64,000 nucleotides of DNA. Origin: CAURNT01 sp963539215. Its GTDB lineage: Bacteria > Fusobacteriota > Fusobacteriia > Fusobacteriales > Leptotrichiaceae. The translations under genes and the position numbers were made by a program. Below are positions 46,217 through 55,332 of the stretch, piece by piece. Under the pieces are notes generated by a model. It saw only the letters and a list, made by a program, of their open reading frames with translations, searched no databases and was not told where the DNA came from. Numbering within the stretch: the first letter of the stretch is position 1; each line of letters opens with the position of its first letter. The stretch lies in assembly GCA_963539215.1 (NCBI GenBank), contig CAUTJT010000002.1:1-64000 (forward strand), given 5' to 3'.

Positions 46217-46288
46217 AACATCCCTACGTCAGCATTACCTGAATCAGGTTATCGGGTATAATCTCAGCAAAATGCACCCCGTGTTCTA
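46217..46288 (-). promoter_or_regulatory. TPP riboswitch (THI element)
   Basis: The minus strand shows the conserved core: GGGGTGC, CTGAGA, ACCC, ACCTGAT, TAATGC and GTAGGGA in order, closed by AACA/TGTT. Binding of thiamine pyrophosphate should favour the downstream terminator and reduce thiXYZ expression. No clear promoter lies between it and the LysR stop, so the promoter is in the 3' end of that gene or transcription reads through. Confidence 0.95.
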
Positions 46289-47188
46289 TTATTTATTCTT
46301 TTTTATTATACTATTAAATTCATATCTAATATTAAATTCTTTTATAAATTCAAGGAACTTACTTATCCAAGGTTTACTCTCATTTTCTTTTAACAGAGCA
46401 ATTTGGAATTTATCTTCTGATATATCAAATTCATGTACTAAACTTAACTTATTGTCTCTAATTTCTTCATAAACACAATAATAAGGTAATACACTAATTC
46501 CCATACCATTCATTACAAGATTTTTAGTAGTTTCATTACTACCATTAACTATTAATTTATTCTCAAATACATGATCTATAATTTCTTCAAATTTTTCTAT
46601 GTACTTAAGCGCCAATGGAGAATCTTTTTTTAATATACTCATTTCTTTTATGACTTCTAAATCTGTTACATTAGGTGGAGCAACTACAACAAATGGATAA
46701 ACATCAGTTTGAAGCATTTTTATTTCTCTTTCATCAAAGATTTCTTCTTCCATTAAAGCTACGTCTATAACACCATCTTTAATATATTTAATTAAAGATG
46801 AAGAATTTTTAATATATATTTCAAATTCAACTTCTTTATTTCTTTTACTATACTCACTAACTATCTTAGGTAAAACAGGCTCACCTATATTATGTGTAGC
46901 ACCTATAACAATTTTAGTTTTATTTTCTTTAATAATCTTAAACATTTCATTTTCCATACGAGATATTCTATTAAATACCTGTTGTGCTAATCTATATAGC
47001 TCTTTACCCGCAAAAGTTAACTTAAAGTTTTTAGAATCTCTTTCTATTAACGTAACTCCTAAAGTTGTTTCCAATTTTTTTATTTGTATTGACACTGCAG
47101 ATTGGCTTATAAAGAGCTTTTTAGCTGCTTTAGTAAAGCTTTTTTCATTACAAGTCTCATAAAAAATTTTTAAATGATGTATTTCCAT
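46289..47188 (-). CDS. LysR-family transcriptional regulator
   Basis: A 299-residue LTTR with the N-terminal winged HTH (MEIHHLKIFYETCNEKSFTKAAKKLFISQSAVSIQIKKLE, split here as residues 1-40) and a type 2 periplasmic-binding-like effector domain (KTKIVIGATHNIGEPVLPKI). It resembles CysL/CbbR-like members. The target is unknown; the adjacent AGCS symporter gene upstream is a candidate. Confidence 0.9.
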   Translation of the reverse strand: MEIHHLKIFYETCNEKSFTKAAKKLFISQSAVSIQIKKLETTLGVTLIERDSKNFKLTFAGKELYRLAQQVFNRISRMENEMFKIIKENKTKIVIGATHNIGEPVLPKIVSEYSKRNKEVEFEIYIKNSSSLIKYIKDGVIDVALMEEEIFDEREIKMLQTDVYPFVVVAPPNVTDLEVIKEMSILKKDSPLALKYIEKFEEIIDHVFENKLIVNGSNETTKNLVMNGMGISVLPYYCVYEEIRDNKLSLVHEFDISEDKFQIALLKENESKPWISKFLEFIKEFNIRYEFNSIIKKNK

Positions 47189-47219
47189 GACACTCCTTTA
47201 CAGATTTTAAGATATATAA

Positions 47220-47248
47220 ATTATATATTAAATTTTATTGAAAATCAA
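47220..47248 (-). promoter_or_regulatory. Promoter of the LysR gene
   Basis: TTGATT, 17-base spacer, TATAAT on the minus strand. Confidence 0.65.
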
Positions 47249-47281
47249 TACTACAAAAATAATTTAATATATACAATATTA

Positions 47282-48634
47282 CTATCTATTTTCAATTTCA
47301 TTTTCAAATTTTTTCAATTCAATATACGCTTCATTAGAAATAGGTAATATACATATTATATTAATAACTGTAACAATTCCAAGTCCAAAATCAGCAAGTG
47401 ACCAAACAAAATTATTTACAGTTACTCCCCCTAAATATATCATTACAATTAAAAATATTTGATATAAAGTTATATATATTTTTTTATTTGAAATATAATT
47501 TATTGCACTCTTTCCATAATATGCAACTGCAAGTATTGTACTTATACAAAAGAAAAACATTAAAATTATTACAAAAGGTTTAGCTATTATACCTATGTGA
47601 TATATCATTACATTTTGAAATAACTGCATACCTTGATATTTACTTAAAAGATAATCAGGGGCAAGTAGCACCATAAAAGCTGTTGAACTACACATTATTA
47701 ATGTATCTACAAACACTCCAAGCAATTGAACTATACCCTGTTTGGCTGGATAATCAATATTAACAGCTCCAGCTGCATAACTAGAATTACCACTACCTGC
47801 TTCATTAGAAAAAAGTCCCCTTCTAACACCATTCATTACTATAACTCCAAAAGTCCCACCTAAAAACTCTTTACCACCAAATGCTTGATAAAAAATATTA
47901 CCAAACATTAAAGGAATATTATTAAAATTCATGATTAAAACATATAGCACACATAAAATATATATAATAGACATAAATGGTACAATCATATTAAGAGAAT
48001 TAATAATAGAATCTTTATTACTTCTACTAAAAAATAATACATACACCACAATTAATAATGTAAATATTGTTACTAAATATTTTAAATCAAAGTTTAAAAA
48101 ATTTATTTTATATACGCTCGTCACAGATTCTGTTATACTATTTGACATAACCTGTGTAACTCCAAAATAACATATCAGTGAGGCTATAGCATAAATAGTT
48201 CCTAAAAATTTCTTATTTAATCTATTTTTTAAAATATATGGAGTACCTCCAACAAATATACCATTTTGATTTTTCTCTTTATAAACAACTGCTAAAGTTG
48301 ATTCTACAAAGGCAGTTGCCGAACCAAATAAAGCAACTAACCACATCCAAAATATAGAACCTGGACCACCTATAGAGATGGCTGCAACAACTCCTGCAAT
48401 ATTACCAGCACCTACTCTACAAGCTATACCTAATAAAAAAGCTTCAATAGAAGATACACCTTTATCTTTATTAGAGTTACTAAAAATATATTTAAACTTT
48501 TTAAAATTTCTAAACTGTAAAAATTTCATTTTAAAACTAAGATAAATCGCTGAAAATATAAGCATTATTACTAATATGTTTTCTCCCCATAAAAATGAAT
48601 TAACAGATTCAACTAAATCATATATTATATTCAT
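47282..48634 (-). CDS. Alanine/glycine:cation symporter (AGCS family)
   Basis: The 450-residue polytopic membrane protein has the AGCS signatures GIACRVGAGNIAGVVAAISIGGPGSIFWMWL and FSNEAGSGNSSYAAGA, and a dozen or so hydrophobic segments. It imports alanine or glycine with sodium. It has its own promoter, divergent from rplS. Confidence 0.92.
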   Translation of the reverse strand: MNIIYDLVESVNSFLWGENILVIMLIFSAIYLSFKMKFLQFRNFKKFKYIFSNSNKDKGVSSIEAFLLGIACRVGAGNIAGVVAAISIGGPGSIFWMWLVALFGSATAFVESTLAVVYKEKNQNGIFVGGTPYILKNRLNKKFLGTIYAIASLICYFGVTQVMSNSITESVTSVYKINFLNFDLKYLVTIFTLLIVVYVLFFSRSNKDSIINSLNMIVPFMSIIYILCVLYVLIMNFNNIPLMFGNIFYQAFGGKEFLGGTFGVIVMNGVRRGLFSNEAGSGNSSYAAGAVNIDYPAKQGIVQLLGVFVDTLIMCSSTAFMVLLAPDYLLSKYQGMQLFQNVMIYHIGIIAKPFVIILMFFFCISTILAVAYYGKSAINYISNKKIYITLYQIFLIVMIYLGGVTVNNFVWSLADFGLGIVTVINIICILPISNEAYIELKKFENEIENR

Positions 48635-48675
48635 ATTTAACCTCTTTTTTATATATTTAATTTATTTTTATACTC

Positions 48676-48704
48676 AGTATATCACATGAATAAAAAATTG
48701 TAAA
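48676..48704 (-). promoter_or_regulatory. Promoter of the AGCS symporter
   Basis: TTTACA, 17-base spacer, TATACT on the minus strand. Confidence 0.65.
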
Positions 48705-48722
48705 TATTTTTTTAATTTAACC

Positions 48723-48751
48723 TTGACTTTTAGCTTAATTTTTTGTAAAAT
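48723..48751 (+). promoter_or_regulatory. Promoter of rplS
   Basis: TTGACT, 17-base spacer, TAAAAT on the plus strand. The leader that follows contains a short CGGATATTCCG hairpin (about 48764-48774), possibly an L19 leader structure. Confidence 0.7.
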
Positions 48752-48816
48752 ATTATGTAAATACGGATATTCCGCTGTCATTTTTTTATTGATACGAATA
48801 TTTATGAAGGAAGGAT

Positions 48817-49176
48817 GTGAATTTCTTGAAAGAGAAATTAATAGAATTAGTAGAAAAAGAATATCTTAAAAAAGATTTACCTTCATTTAAATCTGGTGAT
48901 ACAGTTGCTGTTCACTATACAGTTAAAGAAGGAAACAAAACAAGAATCCAAATATTTGAAGGATTAGTTATTAGAGTTACAGGAGGAAGCGTACAAAAAA
49001 GTTTCACTGTAAGAAAAATATCTTCTGGAGTAGGTGTTGAAAGAATAATACCAATCAACTCTCCATTAATCGATAAAATCGAAGTTAAGAAGATAGGTAA
49101 AGTAAGAAGATCTAAACTTTACTACTTAAGAGGTCTTTCAGGTAAAGCTGCAAGAATTAAAGAAATTAGAAAATAA
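48817..49176 (+). CDS. rplS: 50S ribosomal protein L19
   Basis: The 119-residue protein matches L19 throughout (FKSGDTVAVHYTVKEGNKTRIQIFEGLVI, then GVGVERIIPINSP and RRSKLYYLRGLSGKAARIKE). No ATG is available: candidates are GTG 48817 and TTG 48826. TTG gives the usual family start (KEKLIELVEKEYL), and the AAGGAAGG block lies 10-12 bases before it, so the true start may be 48826. Confidence 0.95.
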   Translation: MNFLKEKLIELVEKEYLKKDLPSFKSGDTVAVHYTVKEGNKTRIQIFEGLVIRVTGGSVQKSFTVRKISSGVGVERIIPINSPLIDKIEVKKIGKVRRSKLYYLRGLSGKAARIKEIRK

Positions 49177-49179
49177 TAA

Positions 49180-49201
49180 ATGGATAGCGTTTGCTATCCA
49201 T
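49180..49201. terminator. Bidirectional terminator between rplS and the U32 gene
   Basis: A 9-bp stem (ATGGATAGC / GCTATCCAT, 4-base loop) flanked by TTTTATTTT on plus and TTTATTATTTT on minus. Confidence 0.85.
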
Positions 49202-49207
49202 TTTATT

Positions 49208-51373
49208 TTAACTTACTCCCATATCAAATGCATACGGAACATATTTACCACTCTTAGTTTTTATTGATTTAATAATTTTTTTAACTTCATCGTAATCTTC
49301 AAAAGTAAAATCTAATCTAAGTTCATCTAAATTTAAACTATAAACAGTATCTAAATTAGGAATTAAATTCATAGGTTTATTTAAATATAGTTCTATATTG
49401 TCTAATTCATTTTTTACTACTTTATATCTATCAAAATGTTCCCCTTGTATTTCTTTATAATCCTTATTTTCTATTGTATGCTCAATATACATAGCTTTCA
49501 AATTACCATATATAACAAGTCCTCTACGTAAATTTCTATTAGTAATTAATTTTAATTGCTTATAACTCAATTCAGGAGATAAAAATACTGTATCTATATT
49601 AGAAAATTTAGAATAAACATCTATACACATATTATTAAATACATTAAAATTCCAATTCATAGATTGACCTGTTAATCCATCTTCCTCACCTTTAATCAAT
49701 TGATAAAGATTAGAAACAAGATTACTATTTGAGTTAAGTAGTTTAGAATTTAAGTTTTTTTGTTTAGCAATATCAAATCCTTCCCAATATATTTTATTTA
49801 TACCCATATCTCTACACGCTCTTTCTTGCTCTTTCGTTCTAACAAGTGCAGAAAATTCAGGAATAATATGTTCTTCAATTTTAGGGTAAGTAAATTCAAC
49901 TAACTCTCTAGGTTCATTTTTATATGATTCAACTATCATTTCACCCAATTTTTCAGTAAGTTTTCTCTTAATTTTCTTTAACTCACTAAAAGGGAAAAAT
50001 GCTTCACCATCATAATATATATCACAAAGTTCAACCTTAAAGTCTGTATTTCCTAATTCTGAAATTTTAGATTCTATATCATTTTTAGTTATTTCTTTTT
50101 TAGATTTTTCCGTAAGTAGACTACCTTCTATTTCTACCTCTAATCTTTTATTCATATTATTTTTAGTAATAAACTTCATTTTGAGCTTTTCACCTAATTT
50201 GGCAAAAAACTCAACATTTATCCCTTTATATACATCTATAATTTTTAATTCTGAATGAATTTTATCATTTAATTCCTTTGAATAATTTTTATATATATAC
50301 TTAGTACCTTTAGGAACTTTAATTGTAAGTATATCCCCTTTTTTAGCAAAATTAACTTTTTGATTATTTACAACAATTTTATTAATATATTCTCCGTCTA
50401 TTTTTTCAAAATATTTATTAACAAATTGTATACCATCACCTAAAACTATATCATCTAATAATTTAACCTTATCATTATCTACCATACCTAATAAGTAACC
50501 AAAATTAGAGGAATACTTATGATTCATTAATTTATCATCTAAATAAAAATAACCTTTAGAATAACCTCTATTAAACAACTTATAGCTTTGACTTCCACGT
50601 GGATTTCCATCAAGTATAGATCTATAGTATGAAACCGTTTCATAAATATATTCTGGTTGCTTTTTTCTACCTTCAACTTTTATTGCATCTATACCTATTT
50701 CTCTTAACATGTTTATTTCTTTTTCTTCAAGAAGTTGATCATTAGGTGAAAGAAAATACGAAAGTTTACCTTCCTCATCTTTAAATCTCTTTCTACAAGT
50801 ATATGCACACATACCCCTATTCCCACTTCTACCACCTATAAAACTTGATACATAACAATTACCAGAATATGATATACACATAGATCCGGAAACAAATACC
50901 TCAAGTTCTATATCTGTATTTTCTCTTATCTCTTTTATTTCTTCAAATGATAATTCCCTAGCAAGAACAACTCTTGATAGTCCTAACTCTTTCAAGAAAT
51001 TAGCTTCTTTGTAATTAGAAACTGTCATTTGTGTGCTACCATGTAAACATAAATTAGGAAAATTAGCTTTCAAAAATTTAATAAGTCCAAAATCTTGAAC
51101 TATTACAGCATCTACACCATGCTCATATATAGGTTTAAAGTTTTTGTAAACAGATTTAATTTCCATATCTTTCATTATTGTATTTAAAGCAAGTAATACC
51201 CTAACTCCTTTTTTATGAGCATAATCTATACCATCTAAAAGATCTTGCATATTAAAATTATCATTATTTCTTCTTGCTCCAAAACCTTTAAGCCCTAAAA
51301 ACACCTCATTTGCTCCTGCTTTTATGGCCGCATCTAATTTTTCAAAATTACCTGCAGGACCTACTATTTTCAT
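49208..51373 (-). CDS. U32 peptidase-family protein (RlhA/TrhP-like)
   Basis: A 721-residue protein with the U32 signature FVSGSMCISYSGNCYVSSFIGGRSGNRGMC and Cys cluster CAYTCRKRF, the N-terminal TIM barrel (AGNFEKLDAAIKAGANEVFLG) and a C-terminal extension (U32 collagenase-like). Relatives RlhA and TrhO/TrhP are RNA hydroxylation enzymes with an Fe-S cluster, not proteases. Its start overlaps the stop of the CDF gene by four bases. Confidence 0.88.
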   Translation of the reverse strand: MKIVGPAGNFEKLDAAIKAGANEVFLGLKGFGARRNNDNFNMQDLLDGIDYAHKKGVRVLLALNTIMKDMEIKSVYKNFKPIYEHGVDAVIVQDFGLIKFLKANFPNLCLHGSTQMTVSNYKEANFLKELGLSRVVLARELSFEEIKEIRENTDIELEVFVSGSMCISYSGNCYVSSFIGGRSGNRGMCAYTCRKRFKDEEGKLSYFLSPNDQLLEEKEINMLREIGIDAIKVEGRKKQPEYIYETVSYYRSILDGNPRGSQSYKLFNRGYSKGYFYLDDKLMNHKYSSNFGYLLGMVDNDKVKLLDDIVLGDGIQFVNKYFEKIDGEYINKIVVNNQKVNFAKKGDILTIKVPKGTKYIYKNYSKELNDKIHSELKIIDVYKGINVEFFAKLGEKLKMKFITKNNMNKRLEVEIEGSLLTEKSKKEITKNDIESKISELGNTDFKVELCDIYYDGEAFFPFSELKKIKRKLTEKLGEMIVESYKNEPRELVEFTYPKIEEHIIPEFSALVRTKEQERACRDMGINKIYWEGFDIAKQKNLNSKLLNSNSNLVSNLYQLIKGEEDGLTGQSMNWNFNVFNNMCIDVYSKFSNIDTVFLSPELSYKQLKLITNRNLRRGLVIYGNLKAMYIEHTIENKDYKEIQGEHFDRYKVVKNELDNIELYLNKPMNLIPNLDTVYSLNLDELRLDFTFEDYDEVKKIIKSIKTKSGKYVPYAFDMGVS

Positions 51374-52602
51374 TTTTCCTCCTGAATATAATTTGGTTCT
51401 ATATGATATATAACCTTTTTAATATTTGAGTATCTAAATTTAATATTTTTCTCAGATATAACAGCTATATCATGAGCTTCTTCAACACTTAAATTACTGT
51501 TCATTCTAATATCTGCTATAACATATATATTTTTCCCAACTCTTGTCATGTATACATCATGGATATTTTCTATTCCTTCAACTTTAAGAGTTAATAGTTT
51601 AATATTTAACAATAAATTTTCATCTTGAGAATCCATTAATATTAAAGAATTTTCTCTAACTATCCAATATCCTTGTATTATTAAATATATAGTAATAACT
51701 ATAGATAAAACTGAATCTATAACTGGATTTATATAAATAACTCCTATTATCCCCAAAAGAACAGATGTGGTAAGTATAATATCTAGTTTATAATCTACTA
51801 TTATGGCATTAATTAAAGGAACTTCAACTTTTTTAGAAACTTTACTTACATATATATATTGTATTATCTTAACAATTATTAAAAATAATAGTATAGTAAT
51901 CATTATTTTAAATTCTAATTTTCCTATATTTGTAACATTATTTTTAATCAAATTAATAAAACCATTTCTTAAGGTATTTAATGATGAAAATATTATAAGT
52001 AAGCCTATTATCAAACTAAATATAGACTCAACTTTTCCATGACCAAAAGGATGATCTTCATCATTTGGTTCTATTTCTATTTTTGCTCCTATAAGCACTA
52101 AAACATTATTAATTAAATCTGACAAAGAATTTATACCATCTGCTATTAATGAATTTAACGAAAATACATATCCACAGAATAATTTAATTATAGATAGTAG
52201 TATGTTTATAGCTATAGATAATTTATTTATGTGTATAATTGTATGTATATGTTCTATTTCCTCTTTAATATCATTTCTTACATATACTCCGTCAATATCA
52301 ATAAAATCATTTTTCTCTAAAAAATTATTCAATCTCTTATGATACTTTACATGCACATTATTAAACCCATAATTTAAAGAATCATGTATTGAATAATTTA
52401 ATAATTTAGAACCATAACCACTATTTCTATAACCTTCTTTAATATAAATATCTATTATCTCTAATTTGTTTTCATTTGCTTTAAAAATTAAATAGCCAAA
52501 AATTCTATGTTCAAATGATATTGCATAGTATATACAATTTTCATTATTATATAAATCTTTAAATTCATATAAATCTTCAAATGTAACTTTACTTATTTTC
52601 AT
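51370..52602 (-). CDS. GNAT-CDF fusion: N-acetyltransferase domain plus cation diffusion facilitator
   Basis: A 410-residue protein. Residues 1 to about 115 form a GNAT domain (LEIIDIYIKEGYRNSGYGSKLLNYSI is the acetyl-CoA loop). Residues about 125-410 are a CDF transporter with six hydrophobic segments, metal sites in ADGINSLSDLINN and EDHPFGHGKVES, and the cytoplasmic domain ending KKVIYHIEPNYIQEEK. CDFs export Zn, Fe or Mn. ATG 52602 has GGAGGATAT; the longer frame to 52647 runs into the SRP RNA terminator and is rejected. No frame break separates the two domains. Confidence 0.85.
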   Translation of the reverse strand: MKISKVTFEDLYEFKDLYNNENCIYYAISFEHRIFGYLIFKANENKLEIIDIYIKEGYRNSGYGSKLLNYSIHDSLNYGFNNVHVKYHKRLNNFLEKNDFIDIDGVYVRNDIKEEIEHIHTIIHINKLSIAINILLSIIKLFCGYVFSLNSLIADGINSLSDLINNVLVLIGAKIEIEPNDEDHPFGHGKVESIFSLIIGLLIIFSSLNTLRNGFINLIKNNVTNIGKLEFKIMITILLFLIIVKIIQYIYVSKVSKKVEVPLINAIIVDYKLDIILTTSVLLGIIGVIYINPVIDSVLSIVITIYLIIQGYWIVRENSLILMDSQDENLLLNIKLLTLKVEGIENIHDVYMTRVGKNIYVIADIRMNSNLSVEEAHDIAVISEKNIKFRYSNIKKVIYHIEPNYIQEEK

Positions 52603-52616
52603 ATATCCTCCATAAT

Positions 52617-52638
52617 AAAAAAAGCTAGAAAATCTAGC
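52617..52638 (-). terminator. Terminator of the SRP RNA
   Basis: Stem GCTAGA / TCTAGC with a 3-base loop followed by TTTTTTT on the minus strand, directly after the RNA. Confidence 0.8.
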
Positions 52639-52639
52639 A

Positions 52640-52908
52640 TACCGCACACCGACTAGTCGAATAAATTCAACATTTGTTTCTTAATAATAAAACTCAATAC
52701 TAGCTACCTTATAAACCTAAAAATCTCAATTTAATGCTGCTTCATTCCTGACCTGACATGGTTCACTGAATTTTTACAATACAAGACTAATATCTCAACA
52801 TTTTAACTATTAAGGCTTAAACACCAAAATTACCCTCAAAGCCGGTATCATCCCTGCTTAAGCGGATTTCAGGTACAAGGACCCGCTACATCCCCGACTT
52901 GTACGGTA
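52640..52908 (-). ncRNA. ffs: Signal recognition particle RNA, large bacterial type with Alu domain
   Basis: The minus strand carries the SRP S-domain tip (ATGTCAGGTCAGG, AATGAAGCAGC) and, near the 5' end, the Alu-domain block (GGGGATGTAGCGGG, CCTTGTACCTG, AATCCGCTTAAGCAGGG) like the B. subtilis 271-base scRNA. The ends pair perfectly (TACCGTAC with GTGCGGTA), and the promoter -10 lies six bases before the predicted 5' end. The RNA is about 269 bases. It pairs with Ffh, which is not in the window. Confidence 0.93.
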
Positions 52909-52913
52909 CAAAT

Positions 52914-52942
52914 ATTTTAACATTTTTATTTCTTTTTTTCAA
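52914..52942 (-). promoter_or_regulatory. Promoter of the SRP RNA
   Basis: TTGAAA, 17-base spacer, TAAAAT on the minus strand, overlapping the 3' end of the GT28 gene. Confidence 0.75.
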
Positions 52943-54020
52943 GCACAATTTTATCAATTAAATTTTTAATAGAATTTAAGGAATATCTACTTGCTAATCT
53001 ATCTAAATTAGAGACATATTCATTATATTTTTCTTTATTTGATATAATTTTATTTAATTCTTTTGGTAATTCAGATACTTCATTTAAAACTATTGCTAAT
53101 TTTTCTTGTTTTAAAAATTCGATATTTTCTTCTTCTTGACCAGCTATATAAAACGGAATAATCATAGGTAATCTTTTAGCTATACATTCTGTTGTTGTAA
53201 GTCCACCAGGTTTAGTTACAATAACATCAGAATTATCCATTATTTCAGAGATATTATTAGTATATCCATATATTTTTAAATTTTCTGAAGATATTTTATT
53301 TTTATAATCTTTTTCTAATTTTAATTTAAGTTCAACATTAGAACCACATACTACAGTTATTACTATATCTAAATCAAGATCAAGTAATCTTCTAATTGAT
53401 AATTCCATAGAATCAAGTCCCATTCCACCACCCATTATCAAAAGTCTAAACTTATCACTTTTTACTTTATTTGAATTATAAAATTCTGATCTTATTGGTA
53501 TACCAAAGATATTAATCTTAGTTTCTTTTATCCCTCTATCTATAAGTGAATTTTTAGTATAATCACTTCCCACAATATATGCATCGGTATCACTATCAAC
53601 ATAAATATTATGTGCTTTAAAATCTGTAACAACTTGTATAAAAGGAATATTTTTATTTTTTATTTGCGATAAAACTAAAGGTATTGAATAAGGATGTGAT
53701 GATAAAATAACATCTGGTTTAAATTCAATTATCTTATCCATTATACTTTTCTTATTTGAAATAAATAAATTTTTTATTAACTTACTTGTTATTTTCCAGT
53801 CTGCAGTATTATATATATTTCTATATAAATTAGGCATTTTATTAGCTAAAAATAAAAAAGATTTATCAAAAAAACTATCAGTCAAACTTTTTTTTACCTT
53901 ATTAACATTAAATAAATTAACAACTTCAACAACATTTTCATCTTCTAAAAATGATTTAAGATTATTTGCTGCTTGATTATGACCTGTTCCTGTTGTTGCA
54001 GAAAATATTAATATTCTCAT
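52926..54020 (-). CDS. GT28 diacylglycerol glycosyltransferase (UgtP/MGDG-synthase-like)
   Basis: The 364-residue enzyme has the MGDG-synthase N-terminal domain (RILIFSATTGTGHNQAANNLK) and the C-terminal GT-B sugar-nucleotide site (IMGGGMGLDS, NSDVIVTKPGGLTTTECIAK). It transfers glucose or galactose to diacylglycerol or a glycosyl-diacylglycerol. It overlaps the adjacent GT4 gene by four bases, so the pair likely makes a membrane glycolipid in two steps. Confidence 0.85.
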   Translation of the reverse strand: MRILIFSATTGTGHNQAANNLKSFLEDENVVEVVNLFNVNKVKKSLTDSFFDKSFLFLANKMPNLYRNIYNTADWKITSKLIKNLFISNKKSIMDKIIEFKPDVILSSHPYSIPLVLSQIKNKNIPFIQVVTDFKAHNIYVDSDTDAYIVGSDYTKNSLIDRGIKETKINIFGIPIRSEFYNSNKVKSDKFRLLIMGGGMGLDSMELSIRRLLDLDLDIVITVVCGSNVELKLKLEKDYKNKISSENLKIYGYTNNISEIMDNSDVIVTKPGGLTTTECIAKRLPMIIPFYIAGQEEENIEFLKQEKLAIVLNEVSELPKELNKIISNKEKYNEYVSNLDRLASRYSLNSIKNLIDKIVLEKKK

Positions 54021-55324
54021 TTTTCTCCTTTCATAGCAAATAAATATTCTAAAGTGGTTTTATCTATTTTAGTATTAGGCTCTATTCCTAATGATTTTAC
54101 TATATATCCTTCAAAAAAATAAGTATTTGCATTAATTTTAACACTAGCCATACCATTATCTAAATATTTTATTTCTTTTACCCTATATACTTTTTCTAAA
54201 TTATCTTCATATATCTTTTCAATTTTTTTTATGAATATATCTAAGTCAAATTTCATAGCTAAATTATATGATAAATCTTTCATTTTATTTTTATCTTCTT
54301 CTGAAATTGAATAGTATTCATCAATTTTTTTAGATAATTCTTCTTTTGTATTAAAGAAATATCCATTTTCACCTTCTATAAGTAATTCATCTAAAACAAC
54401 TCTATCAGAACAAAATAGAACATTTCCACAAGACATTGCTTCAATGAAAGTCAAACCTTGTGTTTCAGAAAGACTTGCAGATACAAAACCATCAGCAAGT
54501 GAATAGTATAAAGGAACATCACTATATTCTTTTTTACCTAAAAATATTATGTTATTAGAAACATATTTTTCCTTAAATTCTTCTAATTCTGGACCTAACC
54601 CAACTACTAATAATGTGCAATCTTTCTTTTCTATAAACGTATCTAATACTATTTCAAGATTTTTTTCTTTAGCTACTCTTCCTAGGTATATCAGAACTTT
54701 TTTATTTTCTAAATTTAATTCTTTTCTTAATTCTTCAACCTTAACTTTATCTACATTTTTAAATTTGTCAAGATCTATACCCGATGGTAAAATTACCATT
54801 TCACTATTAACGTTATATTTACTTAAAGTATTATATGTCTTTTTAGAAGGTACTATAACAATATTAGATGGATCACAATACTTCTTAGTTATATATTCAA
54901 CAAATTTTAATGAAGGTTTATCTAATATTCTTAAATCTAAAAAGTTAAAATAATGTGTATAATCTTCATACATAGTATGATAAGTATAAATTAATGGTAA
55001 CCTTAAATATCTAGCTATAAATCTGCCAAATAATCCTACTCCATATTCAGTATGAACATGTACTATATCTAAATTTAATTTTTTAATTTTTCTAAAAGCA
55101 TTAAAATGTAATGGACTTGTTGCAGAATAACCATAAAGATTTTTTAAAATTATTGAAGGTAATTTTATAATATTACCATCACTTTCAATCTTCAAACTAT
55201 CATTACAAGTTATAACAAAAACCTCATGACCTGCCTTTTCAAGTCCTATTCTTAAATTTTCAACACAAATAGCCACACCATTTGCATGAGGTAAATATGT
55301 GTCTGAAAATAATCCTATACGCAT
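54017..55324 (-). CDS. GT4 glycosyltransferase, glycolipid synthase-like
   Basis: The 435-residue GT-B enzyme has an N-terminal MRIGLFSDTYLPHANGVAICVENL, HVHTEYGVGLFG, YTYHTMYEDYTHYF and the donor site SASLSETQGLTFIEAMSCG with the E-x7-E pattern. This matches 1,2-diacylglycerol 3-alpha-glucosyltransferases of Firmicutes and mollicutes. It has a short C-terminal extension after residue 375. It is coupled to the GT28 gene. Confidence 0.85.
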   Translation of the reverse strand: MRIGLFSDTYLPHANGVAICVENLRIGLEKAGHEVFVITCNDSLKIESDGNIIKLPSIILKNLYGYSATSPLHFNAFRKIKKLNLDIVHVHTEYGVGLFGRFIARYLRLPLIYTYHTMYEDYTHYFNFLDLRILDKPSLKFVEYITKKYCDPSNIVIVPSKKTYNTLSKYNVNSEMVILPSGIDLDKFKNVDKVKVEELRKELNLENKKVLIYLGRVAKEKNLEIVLDTFIEKKDCTLLVVGLGPELEEFKEKYVSNNIIFLGKKEYSDVPLYYSLADGFVSASLSETQGLTFIEAMSCGNVLFCSDRVVLDELLIEGENGYFFNTKEELSKKIDEYYSISEEDKNKMKDLSYNLAMKFDLDIFIKKIEKIYEDNLEKVYRVKEIKYLDNGMASVKINANTYFFEGYIVKSLGIEPNTKIDKTTLEYLFAMKGEK

Positions 55325-55332
55325 GTTATCTC

